DNA of 64,000 nt from Paralithodes platypus (GCA_032716605.1 CM064530.1:6720086-6784085), one strand, 5' to 3'; numbered from the stretch's first letter, positions 23,006 through 37,831 are shown. The notes: a model not told the origin generated them from the letters alone. Program-made: numbers and translations.

Positions 23006-25783
23006 ATGAAGGTAAGTGTCTGTGGCATGAACAGCAAGTTACGTAGTAATACAACATAACATAATATACTTCAAAAGATTCAATTGGGTAAGCAACCACA
23101 CTAACAAGGCATTCGTTCCTTCGTAATAACTGACTAACTTTTTAATAAAGTGAATCTGCTAAACTTCATAACACTGAAATTATTCAATTACTGTATTCAT
23201 GTATTGAAACTAGTCAAATTATACGTAATTTCTTGAATACATTTGATTATGTAAAGTTCGTCAAAATAATAATAGCTCTGGTTTAGCTGGACTTGATTTT
23301 ATTATGTGTAGTGTGTAGACAATTAAAAGATCCTGGAGTCAATTGGAAACATCCAAACAATTATGTTGTTTGTGTGATCCATTGGTCTACATCAAATTTA
23401 CTCTGGAAGTCACTCAGCCACATAGATTTAAATCACAGGTCCACCTTGACTTCTAAGTGGGATAGAACACCAAGGGAAGGAGCTTGTTGAACACCCTCCA
23501 AGGGGTGCTTTTGTAGACAGTGATCGAGACGAACCAAAGAGACCGGTCGCTCACAACGGCAGTGAACAGAAACTTGGCCCGTCCTGATCGGCTACCAAAG
23601 CGTCCCACCTCCCAAGATTGGGATCTTTGACAAGACTTTGGTCACTCTGGTCTCTTGTGACGTCACAATATAAACAAATATAAACAAAGATGGATGCTCA
23701 ACAACAAGTGAACCACTGCTCAGAATGCCTTAATGATTATGATGTGGCTAGTGAACACTATTAAAAATCATTGATAAGTTTGGTAAATGATCCCATAATA
23801 CCATCTTGGGAATGCTTCAACATTTGTATATAAATTGACCTAATGGCCTCTGGGCTATGAACAGGCTAGTCCCACCTAAGTTTTAGATTGTGCACGTATT
23901 CTTTCATTACTCGTTTATGGCAACAAGGCAGGTCTGCTTACAAACCATTAGTGGTCCACCGGGTCCTGGCGGAACGGTCACTGCGGTTTGAGACAGGCCA
24001 GTCACCGACCGAAAACTTGGGCTCTTTTGGTCACTGTTTACAAACACATCCCTGGTAGGTTAGCCAGGAACTTTGTACCACCCGGAATCCATATACATTA
24101 TATCATCGAAATGCACTGAATTTCATGACACGAAGGAACAACCATGGCATGAAGAAATGTTCTATGCCTTCCTAGATTGTATGTTTTATCTTGACAGCAT
24201 GTCTATCACCACGTTCTTGTAGATATTGGTGTATCATCTAATCAATTAGTTTAATTATGATCTTGCCTATCGCAAATATTATTCCATACCAAGTCAACAA
24301 CTAACACTATTTATCTATTATTATCCAAGGTACTGTTGGCTGTGGTGTGTTTGGTGGTGGTGGTGGCAGCTGAGGCTCTCCCTGCCAGACGAGCTTATAA
24401 TGTTGGTCTGGCGCCGTCATACAGGCCTGGTCCAGCCTACGAACCCAGATACAACTACAACGTAAGTCAAAGGAAAGTCTAAACCCACTTAAGAAAGGTG
24501 GTCTTCTTCTAGTCAAGACAGGAAATTTTCTACTCTAAATATGGTCAAGGAGAGTTGAAATGTTCTTGTCTGAGCAATAGCACCGTTTACTTTATGTGGG
24601 TTTAGATCCTCCAATCTTGTATTCATAGAGAGTAAACACAGATCAATAACACCATGGCTATTGCGAGGCAAAGCAGAGCTGCAATAGAGTCTCATGATGC
24701 ATTGAATAAAACAAACTTATTGAGATCGACATTAACTACCCAAAATTTCTTCTGGGTGTGAAACCATATTGCTCATACCTCTTACCTTTTAACAATTAGT
24801 CCAATATTCACAGTCGCAAAACATAAGCAACTTTGGGTTGAATATATTGACTTATTAGTAATTTAGCCAATTAAGATGACTTAATAGTAATTTAGTCAAT
24901 TAAGAGTAAGAGTATGTTGTGTCACCCTCACACACTAACACTTGTATAAACTGTCTACTAGCCAGGACAGTCTTACAATGTTGCTATGAGACATCTATTA
25001 ATAATGTTATTGTCTTTGAGTTTTATATTTCAGATGCTTCTGTAACCCTAGCAGTTTCGCTGGAATGTTTATGCAATCTCAAAAGGTAGTACATGAGGAA
25101 CAGGAGTCAATATGCCTACAGAGGCCTGCAACTAAGACTAAGGCTCATGCATGAATACAGTAGTATGATCTGTTCGTGCATGTGGTGAGAACATCGAGGT
25201 CTTGAAGAGATTCACTAGGTAGTAAGATCCATAACAGTGGTGAGTTATGGACACTTTGTAAAATGTTATTGACGCTGTTGATATCTGTGACGAAGGATTA
25301 AGATATGTAACTTCAAGACACAGGTGCTCCCTGTCTTGTGATATTGATGTGATACATGGACTCACAACAGTGACTTGAAGACAAATATTAACTACTTTGC
25401 TATCAAATACCTTTGCAGCATAGGCTGTCTATTCATAGGCTTGAATTATTTGACTGATTTGTCTCCTCTACCCCCAGACCCCAGCTCGGTACAACTACAA
25501 CTGGGGTGTGAATGACGGGTTCGGCAACAACTACGGCCAGGCCGAGGCCCGTGACGGGTACTCAACCAAGGGTTCCTACTTCGTAAACCTACCCGACGGC
25601 CGCCTGCAGAAAGTCTCCTACTATGTCGATGGGGACTCCGGCTACGTCGCGGATGTCAGCTACGTCGGAGAGGCTCGCTACCCTACCTATAGGGGCAGAG
25701 CCCCCCAAGGCTATAATAGTCCTGTGGGATCAGCATACAGGCCCCTGCCAACCTACCAACAAGCCAAGCCCACCTATGGTTGA
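23006..25783 (+). CDS. RR-type cuticle protein, copy E (complete)
   Basis: Exons 23006-23011, 24330-24461 and 25478-25783 encode about 147 aa. The valine run in the signal core is the shortest of the set (four GTG codons, then AAEA). Exon 3 has AEARDGYSTKGSYFVNLPDG, the GDSGYVADVSY motif and a private change TYRGRAPQGY (R for G). Both introns are long: intron 1 (1318 bp) holds about 540 bp at 23240-23790 and intron 2 (1016 bp) about 700 bp at 24625-25345 that are missing from the other copies. Splice sites match the other copies. It is the most diverged of the C-G group outside the coding exons. Predicted secreted chitin-binding exoskeletal protein. Confidence 0.91.
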
Positions 25784-26192
25784 TTTAGATGCGAAAATAT
25801 ATGTATTACATTTTATTGACTTCACATGATTTCGTTATGCATAATTGACTATCATGATTTGCATAGATATAAAGGCACACACAAGCAAATTTGTATAAAA
25901 CCTACTGGCTCATATATGGTAGATCCCTCACCTTTACTTGCAGTATAGGTAACCAAATGTCACCCCTACCATGAATTTGGCCCACAGTATTAATTTAACT
26001 TTTATACATTAGCTACTTCATAAATATATTTTGTTAATTAATAATTATTAGCTTACTTTATAAATCCATGTTGCTGTGTTAAGCTTGCATAACAAAAGTC
26101 ACAGGTTGTTCAAGAATTATGAATATTTTTGCGTTGATGTTCCTTCTTGACGTGTTTACGAAACGATTCTCTAGTTATTTATTTTGATTAGA

Positions 26193-26198
26193 AATAAA
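26193..26198 (+). terminator. polyadenylation signal of copy E
   Basis: AATAAA about 410 bp after the stop, in AGAAATAAAGTTGATTATTC. Confidence 0.7.
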
Positions 26199-26246
26199 GT
26201 TGATTATTCGAAATGAAGTGTTTCTATTGTTATATTTGTTCCATGC

Positions 26247-26254
26247 CCCCCCCC

Positions 26255-26314
<60 letters not shown>
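26247..26314. repeat. C-run plus (CT)n microsatellite
   Basis: Much longer CT tract than at the same position behind copies C and D, so it is length-variable between units. Confidence 0.95.
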
Positions 26315-26316
<2 letters not shown>

Positions 26317-26612
26317 TCCAATTGAATTTCAATGAAAGGTATAAGTTATAGTTAAAATTCTGGTTGAGATGAGGACCTGAAACTTGACAAAGATATTATA
26401 TCGTTCTGGAGAGCATAGTTGAGGTTCAAATAGACGACTTAACCCTCCATCTGCCATTGACGTATATATACGTCTGGAACGTAAACAATTAGTTAAAAAA
26501 TAGTAAATGAGACTTAATCAAAACCAATTTGGCAGGACATGGACAGACCTTTGGCTGACCAGAACCCAAAGTATGAGTCACTTCTTACTTTCCATGCCCG
26601 TTACACAGCCAA

Positions 26613-26694
26613 AATTGTCTAGAGCCTATTTTGAACCATATTGTCTAGAGCCTATTTTGAACCATATTGTCTAGAGCCTATTTTGAACCATATT
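26613..26694. repeat. 26-bp tandem repeat, three copies
   Basis: ATTGTCTAGAGCCTATTTTG (start of the unit) recurs every 26 bp. The unit is present once in the other cuticle 3' flanks, so the expansion is private to unit E. Confidence 0.9.
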
Positions 26695-27159
26695 TATTAT
26701 GTGATTCATTATTTCCATCTGATTCGATCCTCTAAAACACCAAATATACTCACAGTATATGTCTATTTTTTATGCTGTTGTATTTATTTCGATATGGAAT
26801 TAGTTAGAGTAAATTTTAAGGTATCTAAATTTAAATTAGGTGATATTGAGTAATATAAATGGTGTTACCACATGCAATCAAATTAAAATATCTGAGGACA
26901 ACCCCCCCCCCCCCTTCCCTACACACACATACTCTTACACATTGTGGTGTACCGTAATAACTTATTTTGGTATCAAAGATATATTTAAGATCAACTCAAA
27001 AGATACCGGTATACATTCTTTGTACATTTCCATTCTGCATCTAGACAGGTGTGGATAGTTCAGTAAGCTTGGTCCTCTATTGATCAAATGTTTTTCTCTA
27101 CTTTAGGATCATGACGCGTTTCACGGTTTAATCTGGATATCATTAGACGAAACGAAGAA

Positions 27160-27694
27160 AACGTATAGAGAGTGGTTGGGTAGTAGAGGGAATGAAGATT
27201 TGGAGAGACAGAAAAGAGCGAGGTACTTGCAGAAGCAGAGAGTGGTGAAGAGAGTAGTGAAGGAAAGTAAGAGAAGAGCAGATGAGGAATTTGAAAGGAT
27301 TCTAAGAGTAAAATGGAGGGAGTGTAAGAAACTGTTCTTGAAAGAGGTCAACAAAGTTAGGGAGGGTAGCAAGGGAAATAGTAAGGGTGTGAGAGATAAG
27401 AATGGGCGAGTGATAGCTGAGAAGCAAGAGAAAGTCGAAAGATGGAGGGAGTACTTCAACGAATTGCTAAATGTAAGGAATGAAGCGCCAGCAAACATAG
27501 TTGGATGGGGTATGGGAGGGAGAAGAAGAGAAGTAGTGGAGGAGGAGGTGGGGATCAGGAGGTCAGAAGTGTGTGAAGCCATGAAAAGAATGAAGATGGG
27601 GAAAGCATCAGGAATAGATGGAGTGTGTAAGGCGAAAGAATGAGGTATGGTGGTGAGATAGTGATCGAATGGGTATGGAAAATGTGTAAACTAT
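27160..27694 (+). mobile_element. RTE-like LINE fragment (hybrid, unit E)
   Basis: Same segment and same breakpoint as in unit C: KRARYLQKQRVVKRVVKESK to VCEAMKRMKMGKASGIDGV and WVWKMCKLS. Broken at about 27625 by a small change (VCKAKE). Confidence 0.8.
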
Positions 27695-28380
27695 CACGGA
27701 AGCAAATTTTTTTAGTACAACAGGAGGGACACCGTCCGGACCGTACGCCTTCTTAGAATTTAGCCCAGAGAGGGTAGAAAGTACATCTTTAGAAGAGATT
27801 AGGATAATAGGCATAAGTAGGAGAGAGGGAGGTGGAGAGGGAGGAATAGCACCAGAATCATCCATGGTGGAGTTTCTAGCAAAGGTTTGAGCGACGAGTT
27901 CAGCTTTGTCAGAGGAAGAAGTGATGGTTGTGCCATCAGATTGGAAAAAGGGAGGGAAAGACGAGGAAGAATTTTTTTTGGAGAGGTTTTTGGCTAGATG
28001 CCAGAAAGCTTGGGAAGAACTAGAGTTGGATAGTTCATTGCATTTATTATTGATGAAAGAGTGCTTGGCAAGTCGAATAACAGATTTGGCTTGATTCCGG
28101 GCAGAAACATAGGAAGAATGAGATTCTTGAGTTTTAAGGCGTTGGTACCGTTTGAATGCTTCTTCCTTGTTGTGGACAGCAGTAGAACAAGCGTGAGTAA
28201 ACCAAGATTTTTTGCATTAGACTGTGAGAAAGAAAATGTGAATGTACGCTTCCATGCCCGAGAGGATTACCTCGGTAATGCGTTCAGCACTCTCCGAGGG
28301 ACCTCGGCCACGGAAGCAGAAGTAATTCCATGGGAAATCAAAGAAGTGCTGCCGGAGAGCCTCCCAGTCGGCAGCGCTAA
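27695..28380 (-). mobile_element. J3 LINE fragment (hybrid, unit E)
   Basis: The minus strand corresponds to the region from the middle linker ([14 protein letters not shown]) to SGLNSKKAYGPDGVPPVVLK. It is cut at 28380, where the same LINE restarts in the opposite direction. Confidence 0.8.
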
Positions 28381-29127
28381 ATATTTCTGTGCTGTCTATC
28401 CTTCCCCTAACTCTACCGACTTTCCAAAATTCTTTGACCATCTAAACTCTATAGTGGAACACATTCTATCCATCTCTCCCTTCTCTGAAATCTCCATCTT
28501 AGGGAGATTTTAACGTTCACCACTGCCAATGGCTCTCCTCTCACACTACTGACCAACCTGGTGAACAAACCTACGTCTTTTCCATCATAAATTACCTAGA
28601 GCAGCTGGTTCAGCAACCCCCCCGTATCCCGGATCGCTTCGGAGATCGGCCTAACATTCTTGACTTATTTCTGACTTCTAACCCTTCTTCTTATACTGTC
28701 AATCTTTTCTCTCCTTTGGGTTCCTCTGACCATAAACGTATCTCAGTCACCTGTCCTATCTCTTCAGTACGGCCACCCGATCCTCCCAGCCGGCGGCGCT
28801 TGTGGCACTTTGGCGCTGCCGACTGGGAGGCTCTCAGGCAGTACTTCTTTGATTTCCCATGGAATGACTTCTGCCTCCGTGGCCGAGGTCCCTCGGAGAG
28901 TGCTGAACCCATTACCGAGGTAATCCTCTCGGGCATGGAAGCGTACATTCCATTTTCTTTCTCTCAGTGTAATGCAAAAAAATCTTGGTTTACTCACACT
29001 TCTTCTACTGCTGTCCACAACAAGGAGGAATCATTCAAACGGTACCAACGCCTTAAAACTCAAGAATCTCATTCTTCCTATGTTTCTGCCCTGAATCAAG
29101 CCAAATCTGTTCTTCGACTTGCCAAAT
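28381..29127 (+). mobile_element. J3 LINE fragment on the far side of the inversion junction
   Basis: The plus strand starts at [20 protein letters not shown], passes EISILG with a frameshift near 28505, then [16 protein letters not shown] and the [11 protein letters not shown] linker, and stops at 29127 where the cuticle 3' flank of unit F begins. Bases 28720-28990 are the reverse complement of about 28210-28390 plus adjacent sequence, marking the turn-round of the cluster. Confidence 0.8.
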
Positions 29128-29820
29128 ATCTTTTGAGTTGATCTCCTATAGATCTTTGATACCAAAATAAGTTATAAGTATGTGTGTGTAGGGGGGTGGG
29201 GGGAGTTGTCCTCAGATATTTTAATTTGATTGCAAGTGTTAACACCTAATTTAAATTTAAATACCTTAAAATTTACTCTAACCAATTCCATATCGAAATA
29301 AATAAAACAACATAAATAAATAGACATAGCCTATACTGTAAGTGTATTTGGTGTCTTAGAGGATCGAATCAGATGGAAATAATGAATCACAAATATGGTT
29401 CAAAATAGGCTCTAGACGATTTTGGCTATGTAACGGGCATGGAAAGTCAGAAGTGACTCATACTTTGGGTTCTGGTCAGCCAAAGGTCTGCCCATGTCTT
29501 GCCAAATTGGTTTTGACTAAGTCCCATTTACGATTTTTTAACTATTTTGTTTACGTTCTAGACGTATAAATACGTTGATGGCAGTATGAGGGTTAAGTCG
29601 TCTATTTGAACCTCAACTATGCTCTCCAGACCGATATAATTTCTTGTCAAGTTGCAGGTCATAAATTCAACAGTGTTGCAGTACCAGAATGTCAACTATA
29701 ACTTATACCTTTCATTAAAATTCAATTGGACAAAGGGAGAGAGAGAGAGAGAGAGAAGAGGGGGGAGGGGTGGCATGGAACACATATCACAACAGAAACA
29801 CTCCATTTCGAACAATCGAC

Positions 29821-29826
29821 TTTATT
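29821..29826 (-). terminator. polyadenylation signal of copy F
   Basis: TTTATT on the plus strand (AATAAA reversed) in AATCGACTTTATTTATAATC, about 410 bp beyond the stop. Confidence 0.7.
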
Positions 29827-30238
29827 TATAATCAACATAAAGAACTAGAGCATCGTTTCGTAAACAAGTCAAGAAGGAACATCAACGCAAAAATAATCAA
29901 AATTGTTGAACAACCCGTGGCTTTCATTATGCAAACTTAACACAGCAACATGTGTTTTAAAGTAAGTTCATAAATATTGTTAACAAATTATATTTATGAA
30001 GTACCTAATTTATAAAAATAAATTAATTAATATTGAGCGCCAAGTTTATGGTAGGGATGATATTTGGTTACCTATAGGTAAAGGTGAGGAATCTGCCATG
30101 TCTGGACCAGTAGGTCTTGTACAAATTCGCTTGTGTGTGTGCCTTTATGTCTATGTAAATCATGACAGCTAAATATGCATAACAAAATCATGTGAAGTCA
30201 GCAAAATTAATTATACTGTATATATTTTTGCGTCTAAA

Positions 30239-31852
30239 TCAACCATAGGTGGGCTTGGTTTGTTGGTAGGTTGGCAGGGGCCTGTATGCTGATCCCACAG
30301 GACTATTATAGCCTTGGGTGGCTCCGCCCCTATAGGTAGGGTAGCGAGCCTCTCCGACGTAGCTGACATCCGCGACGTAGCCGGAGTCCCCATCGACATA
30401 GTAGGAGACTTTCTGCAGGCGGCCGTCGGGTAGGTTGACGAAGTAGGAACCCTTGGTGGAGTACCCGTCACGGGCCTCGGCCTGGCCGTAGTTGTTGCCG
30501 AACCCGTCGTTCACACCCCAGTTGTAGTTGTATCGAGCTGGGGTCTGGGGGTAGAGGAGACAAATCAGTCAAGCAATTGTGGCCTATACATAGACAGCCT
30601 ATGCTGCAAAAGTATTTGATAGCGAAGTAGCTAATACGTCTATTCAAGTAATTGTTAAGTGTACATGTATCACATCAATATCAAAAGACAGGGAGCACCA
30701 GTGTCTTGAAGGTAAACAGCGTCAAATACAAATACTGTACATGATTGGAGAATCTAAACCCACATAAGGTAAACGGTGTTATTGCTCAGACAAGAACATT
30801 TCAACTCTCCTTCAACTCTCCTACAAGAACATGTCTTGTATTTACTAGAATAACACCACTTCTCTTAAGCGGATTTAGACTTTCCCTTGACTTACGTTGT
30901 AGTTGTATCTGGGTTCGTAGGCTGGACCAGGCCTGTATGACGGCGCCAGACCAACATTATAAGCTCTTCTGGCAGGGAGAGCCTCAGCCACCACCACCAC
31001 CACCACCAAACATACCACAGCCAACAGTACCTTGGATAATAATAGATAAATAGTGTTAGTTGTTGACTTGGTATGGAATAATAACTAATTCGCGATAGGC
31101 AAGATCATAATTAAACTATTTGATTAGATGATACACCATATCTACAAGAACATGGTGATAGACATGCTGTGAAGATAAAACATACAATCTAGGAAGGTAT
31201 AGAACATTTCTTCACGCCATGTTTGCTCCTTCGTGCCACTGTGTCATGAAATTCAGTGCGTTTCGATGATATAATGTATATGGATTCCGGGTGGCGCAAA
31301 GTTCCTGGCTAACCTACCAGGGATGTGTTTGTAAACAGTGACCAAAAGAGCCCAAGTTTTCGGTCGGTGACTGGCCTGTCTCATACCGCAGTGACCGTTC
31401 CACCAGGACCCGGTGGACCACTAATGGTTTGTAAGCAGACCTGCCTTGTTGCCATAAACGAGTAATGAAAGAATACGTGCACAATCTAAAACTTAGGTTG
31501 GACTAGCCTGTTCATAGCCCATAGGCCATTAGGTCAATTTATAAACAAACGTTGAAGCATTCCCAAGATGGTTTTATGGGACTTCCTTTAGAAAATTAAG
31601 TATAATTTGACTAGTTTCAATACATGAATAATTGAATAATTTCAGTGTTATGAAGTTTTAGCAGATTCACTATATTAAAAAGTTAGTCACTTATTACGAA
31701 GGAACGAATGCCTTGTTAGTGTGGTTACTTACCCAATTGAATCTTTTGAAATATATTATGTTATGTTGTTGTTGTTGTTGTTGTTCCCTAAGCTGCCTGG
31801 CCGAACAGCCACTATGTAACTTGCTGTTCATGCCACAGACACTTACCTTCAT
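30239..31852 (-). CDS. RR-type cuticle protein, copy F (complete)
   Basis: Minus-strand exons 31852-31847 (ATG AAG), 31030-30896 and 30544-30239 encode about 148 aa. Signal core LLAVVCL, six valines, AEA, with the GTA codon shared with D and G. Exon 3 has ARDGYSTKGSYFVNLPDG and the RR core; private changes are TYRGGATQGY (T for P) and the tail PTYQQTKPTYG. Intron 1 (816 bp) carries an extra (GTT)n block at 31767-31785 followed by about 20 unique bases just after exon 1. Its 3' flank lacks the RTE-like part and joins a shortened J3 LINE at 29127. Predicted secreted chitin-binding exoskeletal protein. Confidence 0.92.
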
Positions 31853-31945
31853 GTTATCAGTAAAGAGTCCAAACAACTTGTGACTCCCTGTGGCACCAGT
31901 CCGGCCTTATATACCCAGAGGGGGGGGGGGGGGGGGGGGGGGTGT
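31853..31945 (-). promoter_or_regulatory. Core promoter of copy F
   Basis: On the minus strand TATATAA is at 31913-31907, 61 bp before the ATG at 31852. A G-run of about 22 bases on the plus strand (31921-31942), hence a C-run on the coding strand, abuts the TATA box and is the longest of the set. Confidence 0.8.
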
Positions 31946-32034
31946 CACACATCTGCTCCAATGACTGATTTTTAATCCGTGAGAACATTTTTGAGAGAAG
32001 TGGATTTCAAGGTTAGTGGTTAGTATGTGTTATA

Positions 32035-33956
<1,922 letters not shown>

Positions 33957-34490
33957 AGTTTACACATTTTCCATACCCATTCGATCACTATCTCACCACC
34001 ATACCTCAGCATTTCCCCACACACTCCATCTATTCCTGATGCTTTCCCCATCTTCATTCTTTTCATGGCTTCACACACTTCTGACCTCCTGATCCTCACC
34101 TCCTCCTCCACTACTTCTCTTCTTCCCCCTCCCATACCCCATCCAACTGTGTTTGCTGGCGCTTCATTCCTTACATTTAGCAATTCGTTGAAGTACTCCC
34201 TCCATCTTTCGACTTTCTCTTGCTTCTCAGCTATCACTCGCCCATTCTTATCTCTCACACCTTTACTATTTCCCTTGCTACCCTCCCTAACTTTCTTGAC
34301 CTCTTTCAAGAACAGTTTCTTACACTCCCTCCATTTTACACTTAGAATCCTTCCAAATTCCTCATCTGCTCTTCTCTTACTTTCCTTCACTACTCTCTTC
34401 ACCACTCTCTTTTTCTCCAAGTACCTCACTCTGTTCTGTCTCTACAAATCTTCATTCCCTCTACTACCCAACCACTCTCTATACACTTTC
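33957..34490 (-). mobile_element. RTE-like LINE fragment (hybrid between F and G)
   Basis: The minus strand repeats the unit C piece: RYLEKKRVVKRVVKESKRRA to MKMGKASGIDGVCGEML and EIVIEWVWKMCKLS. Same breakpoint as in units C and E. Confidence 0.8.
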
Positions 34491-34854
34491 TTCTTCTTGT
34501 CTAATGATATCCAGAATAAACCGTGAAATGCGTCATGATCCTAAAGTAGAGAAAAACATTTGATAAATAGAGGACCAAGTTTACTAAACTATCCACACCT
34601 GTCTAGATGCAGAATGGAAATGTACAAAGAATGTATACCGGTATCTTTTGAGTTGATACCTTTGATACCCAAATAAGTTATTCCAGTACACCACAATTTG
34701 TAAGAGTATGTGTGTGTAGGGGGTGGGTGGGCCCCCCCCCCCCATCCACCCCCCCACAGGAGGGGGGGGTGTTGTACTCGGATATTTTAATTTGATTACA
34801 TGTGGTAACACCATTTATATTACTCAATATCACCTAATTTAAATTGAAATACCT

Positions 34855-35037
34855 TAGAATCTCCATCCCATATCCCATCTAATTATGTTTGCTGGTGCTT
34901 CATTCCCTACATTTAGCAATTCGTTGAAGTGCTCCCTCCATCTTTCGACTCTCTCTTGCTTCTCGGCTATCACCCGCCCATTCTTATCTTTCACACCCTT
35001 ACTATTTCCCTTGCTACCCTCCCTAACTTTCTTGACC
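34855..35037 (-). mobile_element. RTE-like LINE fragment in the copy G flank
   Basis: Mirror of 14389-14573: VKKVREGSKGNSKGVKDKNG to REHFNELLNVGNEAPANII. Placed at the same site in the unit. Confidence 0.72.
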
Positions 35038-35568
35038 ATATCGAAATAAATACAACAACATAAAAGATGGACATATACTGTAAGTGTATTTGGTGTTTTA
35101 GAGGATCGAATGAGATGGAATAAATGAATCACAAATATGGTTCACACTAGGCTGTAGACGATTTTGGCTATACAACGGGCATGGAAAGTCAGAAGCGACT
35201 CATACTTTGGGTTGTGGTCAGCCAAAGGTCTGTCCCTGTCCTGCCAAATTGGTTTTGACTAAGTCCCATTTACGATTTGTTGACTAATTTTTTCCGTTCC
35301 AGACGTATATCTACGTCGATGGCAGATGGAGAGTTAAGTCGTCTATTTGAACCTCAACTATGCTCTCCAGAACGATATAATTTCTTGTCAGGTTTCAGGT
35401 CATTTACTTAACAGTGTTGCAGTGCCAGAATGTCAACTATAACTTATACCTTTCCTTTGAAATTCAATTGGACAAAGAAAGAGAGAGAGACAGAGAGAGA
35501 GAGAGAGAGGGGGGGGGGGGGGATAGAACACATATCACAATAGAAACACTCAACTTCGAGCAATCGAC

Positions 35569-35574
35569 TTTATT
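35569..35574 (-). terminator. polyadenylation signal of copy G
   Basis: TTTATT (AATAAA reversed) in CAATCGACTTTATTTCAAAT, about 425 bp beyond the stop. Confidence 0.7.
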
Positions 35575-35999
35575 TCAAATACACAGTCATCCCAGCTAAT
35601 CGAAATAAATAACTAGATAATCGTTCCGTAAACAAGTCAAGAAGGAACATCAACGCAAAAATAATCATAATTCTTGAACAACCCCTGACTTTCGTTATGC
35701 AAGCTTAACACAGTAATATGGTTTTATAAAGTAACCTAATTAACAAAATATATTTATGAAGTAGCTAATGTATAAAAGTTAAATTAATACTGAGGGCCAA
35801 GTTCATGGTAGGGGTGATATTTGGTTACCTACACTGTAAGTAAAGGTGAGGGATCTACCATATATGAGCCAGTACCGGTAGGTCTTATACAAATTTTCTT
35901 GTGTGTGCCTTTATATCTATGTAAATCATGATAGTTAATTTTGCATAACAAAATCATGTGAAGTCAACAAAATGTAATACATATATTTTTGCATCTAAA

Positions 36000-37570
36000 T
36001 CAACCATAGGTGGGCTTGGCTTGTTGGTAGGTTGGCAGGGGCCTGTATGCTGATCCCACAGGACTATTATAGCCTTGGGGGGCTCCGCCCCTATAGGTAG
36101 GGTAGCGAGCCTCTCCGATGTAGCTGACATCCGCGACGTAGCCGGAGTCCCCATCGACATAGTAGGAGACTTTCTGCAGGCGGCCGTCGGGTAGGTTGAC
36201 GAAGTAGGAACCCTTGGTGGAGTACCCGTCACGGGCCTCGGCCTGGCCGTAGTTGTTGCCGAACCCGTCGTTCACACCCCAGTTGTAGTTGTATCGAGCT
36301 GGGGTCTGGGGGTAGAGGAGACAAATCAGTCAAGCAATTGTGGCCTATACATAGACAGCCTATGCTGCAAAGGTATTTGATAGCGAAGTAGTTAATATGT
36401 CTATTCAAGTAATTGTTATGTGTACATGTATCACATCAATATCAAAAGACAGGGAGCACCAGTGTCTTGAAGGTAAACAGCGTCAAATACAAATACAAGA
36501 TTGGAGAATCTAAACCCACATAAGGTAAACGGTGTTATTGCTCAGACAAGAACATTTCAACTCTCCTTCAACTCTCCTACAAGAACATGTCTTGTATTTA
36601 CTAGAATAACACCACTTCTCTTAAGCGGATTTAGACTTTCCCTTGACTTACGTTGTAGTTGTATCTGGGTTCGTAGGCTGGACCAGGCCTGTATGACGGC
36701 GCCAGACCAACATTATAAGCTCTTCTGGCAGGGAGAGCCTCAGCCACCACCACCACCACCACCAAACATACCACAGCCAACAGTACCTTGGATAATAATA
36801 GATAAATAGTGTTAGTTGTTGACTTGGTATGGAATAATAACTTAATTCGCGATAGGCAAGATCATAATTAAACTATTTGATTAGATGATACACCATATCT
36901 ACAAGAACATGGTGATAGACATGCTGTGAAGATAAAACATACAATCTAGGAAGGTATAGAACATTTCTTCACGCCATGTTTGCTCCTTCGTGCCACTGTG
37001 TCATGAAATTCAGTGCGTTTCGATGATATAATGTATATGGATTCCGGGTGGCCCAAAGTTCCTGGCTAACCTACCAAGGATGTGTTTGTAAACAGTGACC
37101 AAAAGAGCCCAAGTTTTCGGTCGGTGACTGGCCTGTCTCATACCGCAGTGACCGTTCCGCCAGGACCCGGTGGACTACTAATGGTTTGTAAGCAGACCTG
37201 CCTTGTTGCCATAAACGAGTAATGAAAGAATACGTGCACAATCTAAAACTTAGGTTGGACTAGCCTGTTCATAGCCCATAGGCCATTAGGTCAATTTATA
37301 AACAAACGTTGAAGCATTTCCAAGATGGTTTTATGGGACTTCCTTTAGAAAATGAAGTATAATTTGACTAGTTACAATACATGAATAATTGAATAATTTC
37401 AGTGTTATGAAGTTTAGCAGATTCACTTTATTAAAAAGTTAGTCACTTATTACGAAGGAACGAATGCCTTGGTAGTGTGGTTACTTACCCAATTGAATCT
37501 TTTGAAGTATATTATGTTATGTTGTATTACTATGTAACTTGCTGTTCATGCCACAGACACTTACCTTCAT
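36000..37570 (-). CDS. RR-type cuticle protein, copy G (complete)
   Basis: Minus-strand exons 37570-37565 (ATG AAG), 36786-36652 and 36305-36000 encode about 148 aa. The signal core has six valines and the GTA codon as in D and F. The RR exon carries DGYSTKGSYFVNLPDG and VSYIGEARYP (I for V). Intron 1 is 778 bp and intron 2 346 bp, exactly as in copy D, while the 3' flank carries the RTE piece and the G/C-run hairpin otherwise found only in unit C. The gene therefore looks like a D-type 5' half joined to a C-type flank. Predicted secreted chitin-binding exoskeletal protein. Confidence 0.92.
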
Positions 37571-37660
37571 GTTATCAGTAGAGAGTCCAAACAACTTGTG
37601 ACTCCCTGTGGCACCAGTCCGGCCTTATATACCCAGAGGGGGGGGGGGGTCACACATCTG
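37571..37660 (-). promoter_or_regulatory. Core promoter of copy G
   Basis: TATATAA on the minus strand at 37631-37625, with the ATG at 37570 (61 bp). A G-run (37638-37648) abuts it. Confidence 0.8.
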
Positions 37661-37742
37661 CTCCAATGACTGATTTTTAATCAGTGAGAACATTTTTGAG
37701 AGAAGTGGAATTCAAGGTTAGTGGTTAGTATGTGTTATATAA

Positions 37743-37743
<1 letters not shown>

Positions 37744-37820
<77 letters not shown>

Positions 37821-37823
37821 TGT
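37744..37823. repeat. (CT)n-(TA)n microsatellite upstream of copy G
   Basis: About 22 bp of CT then 55 bp of TA, broken by CTG near 37820. Confidence 0.95.
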
Positions 37824-37831
37824 ATATATAT

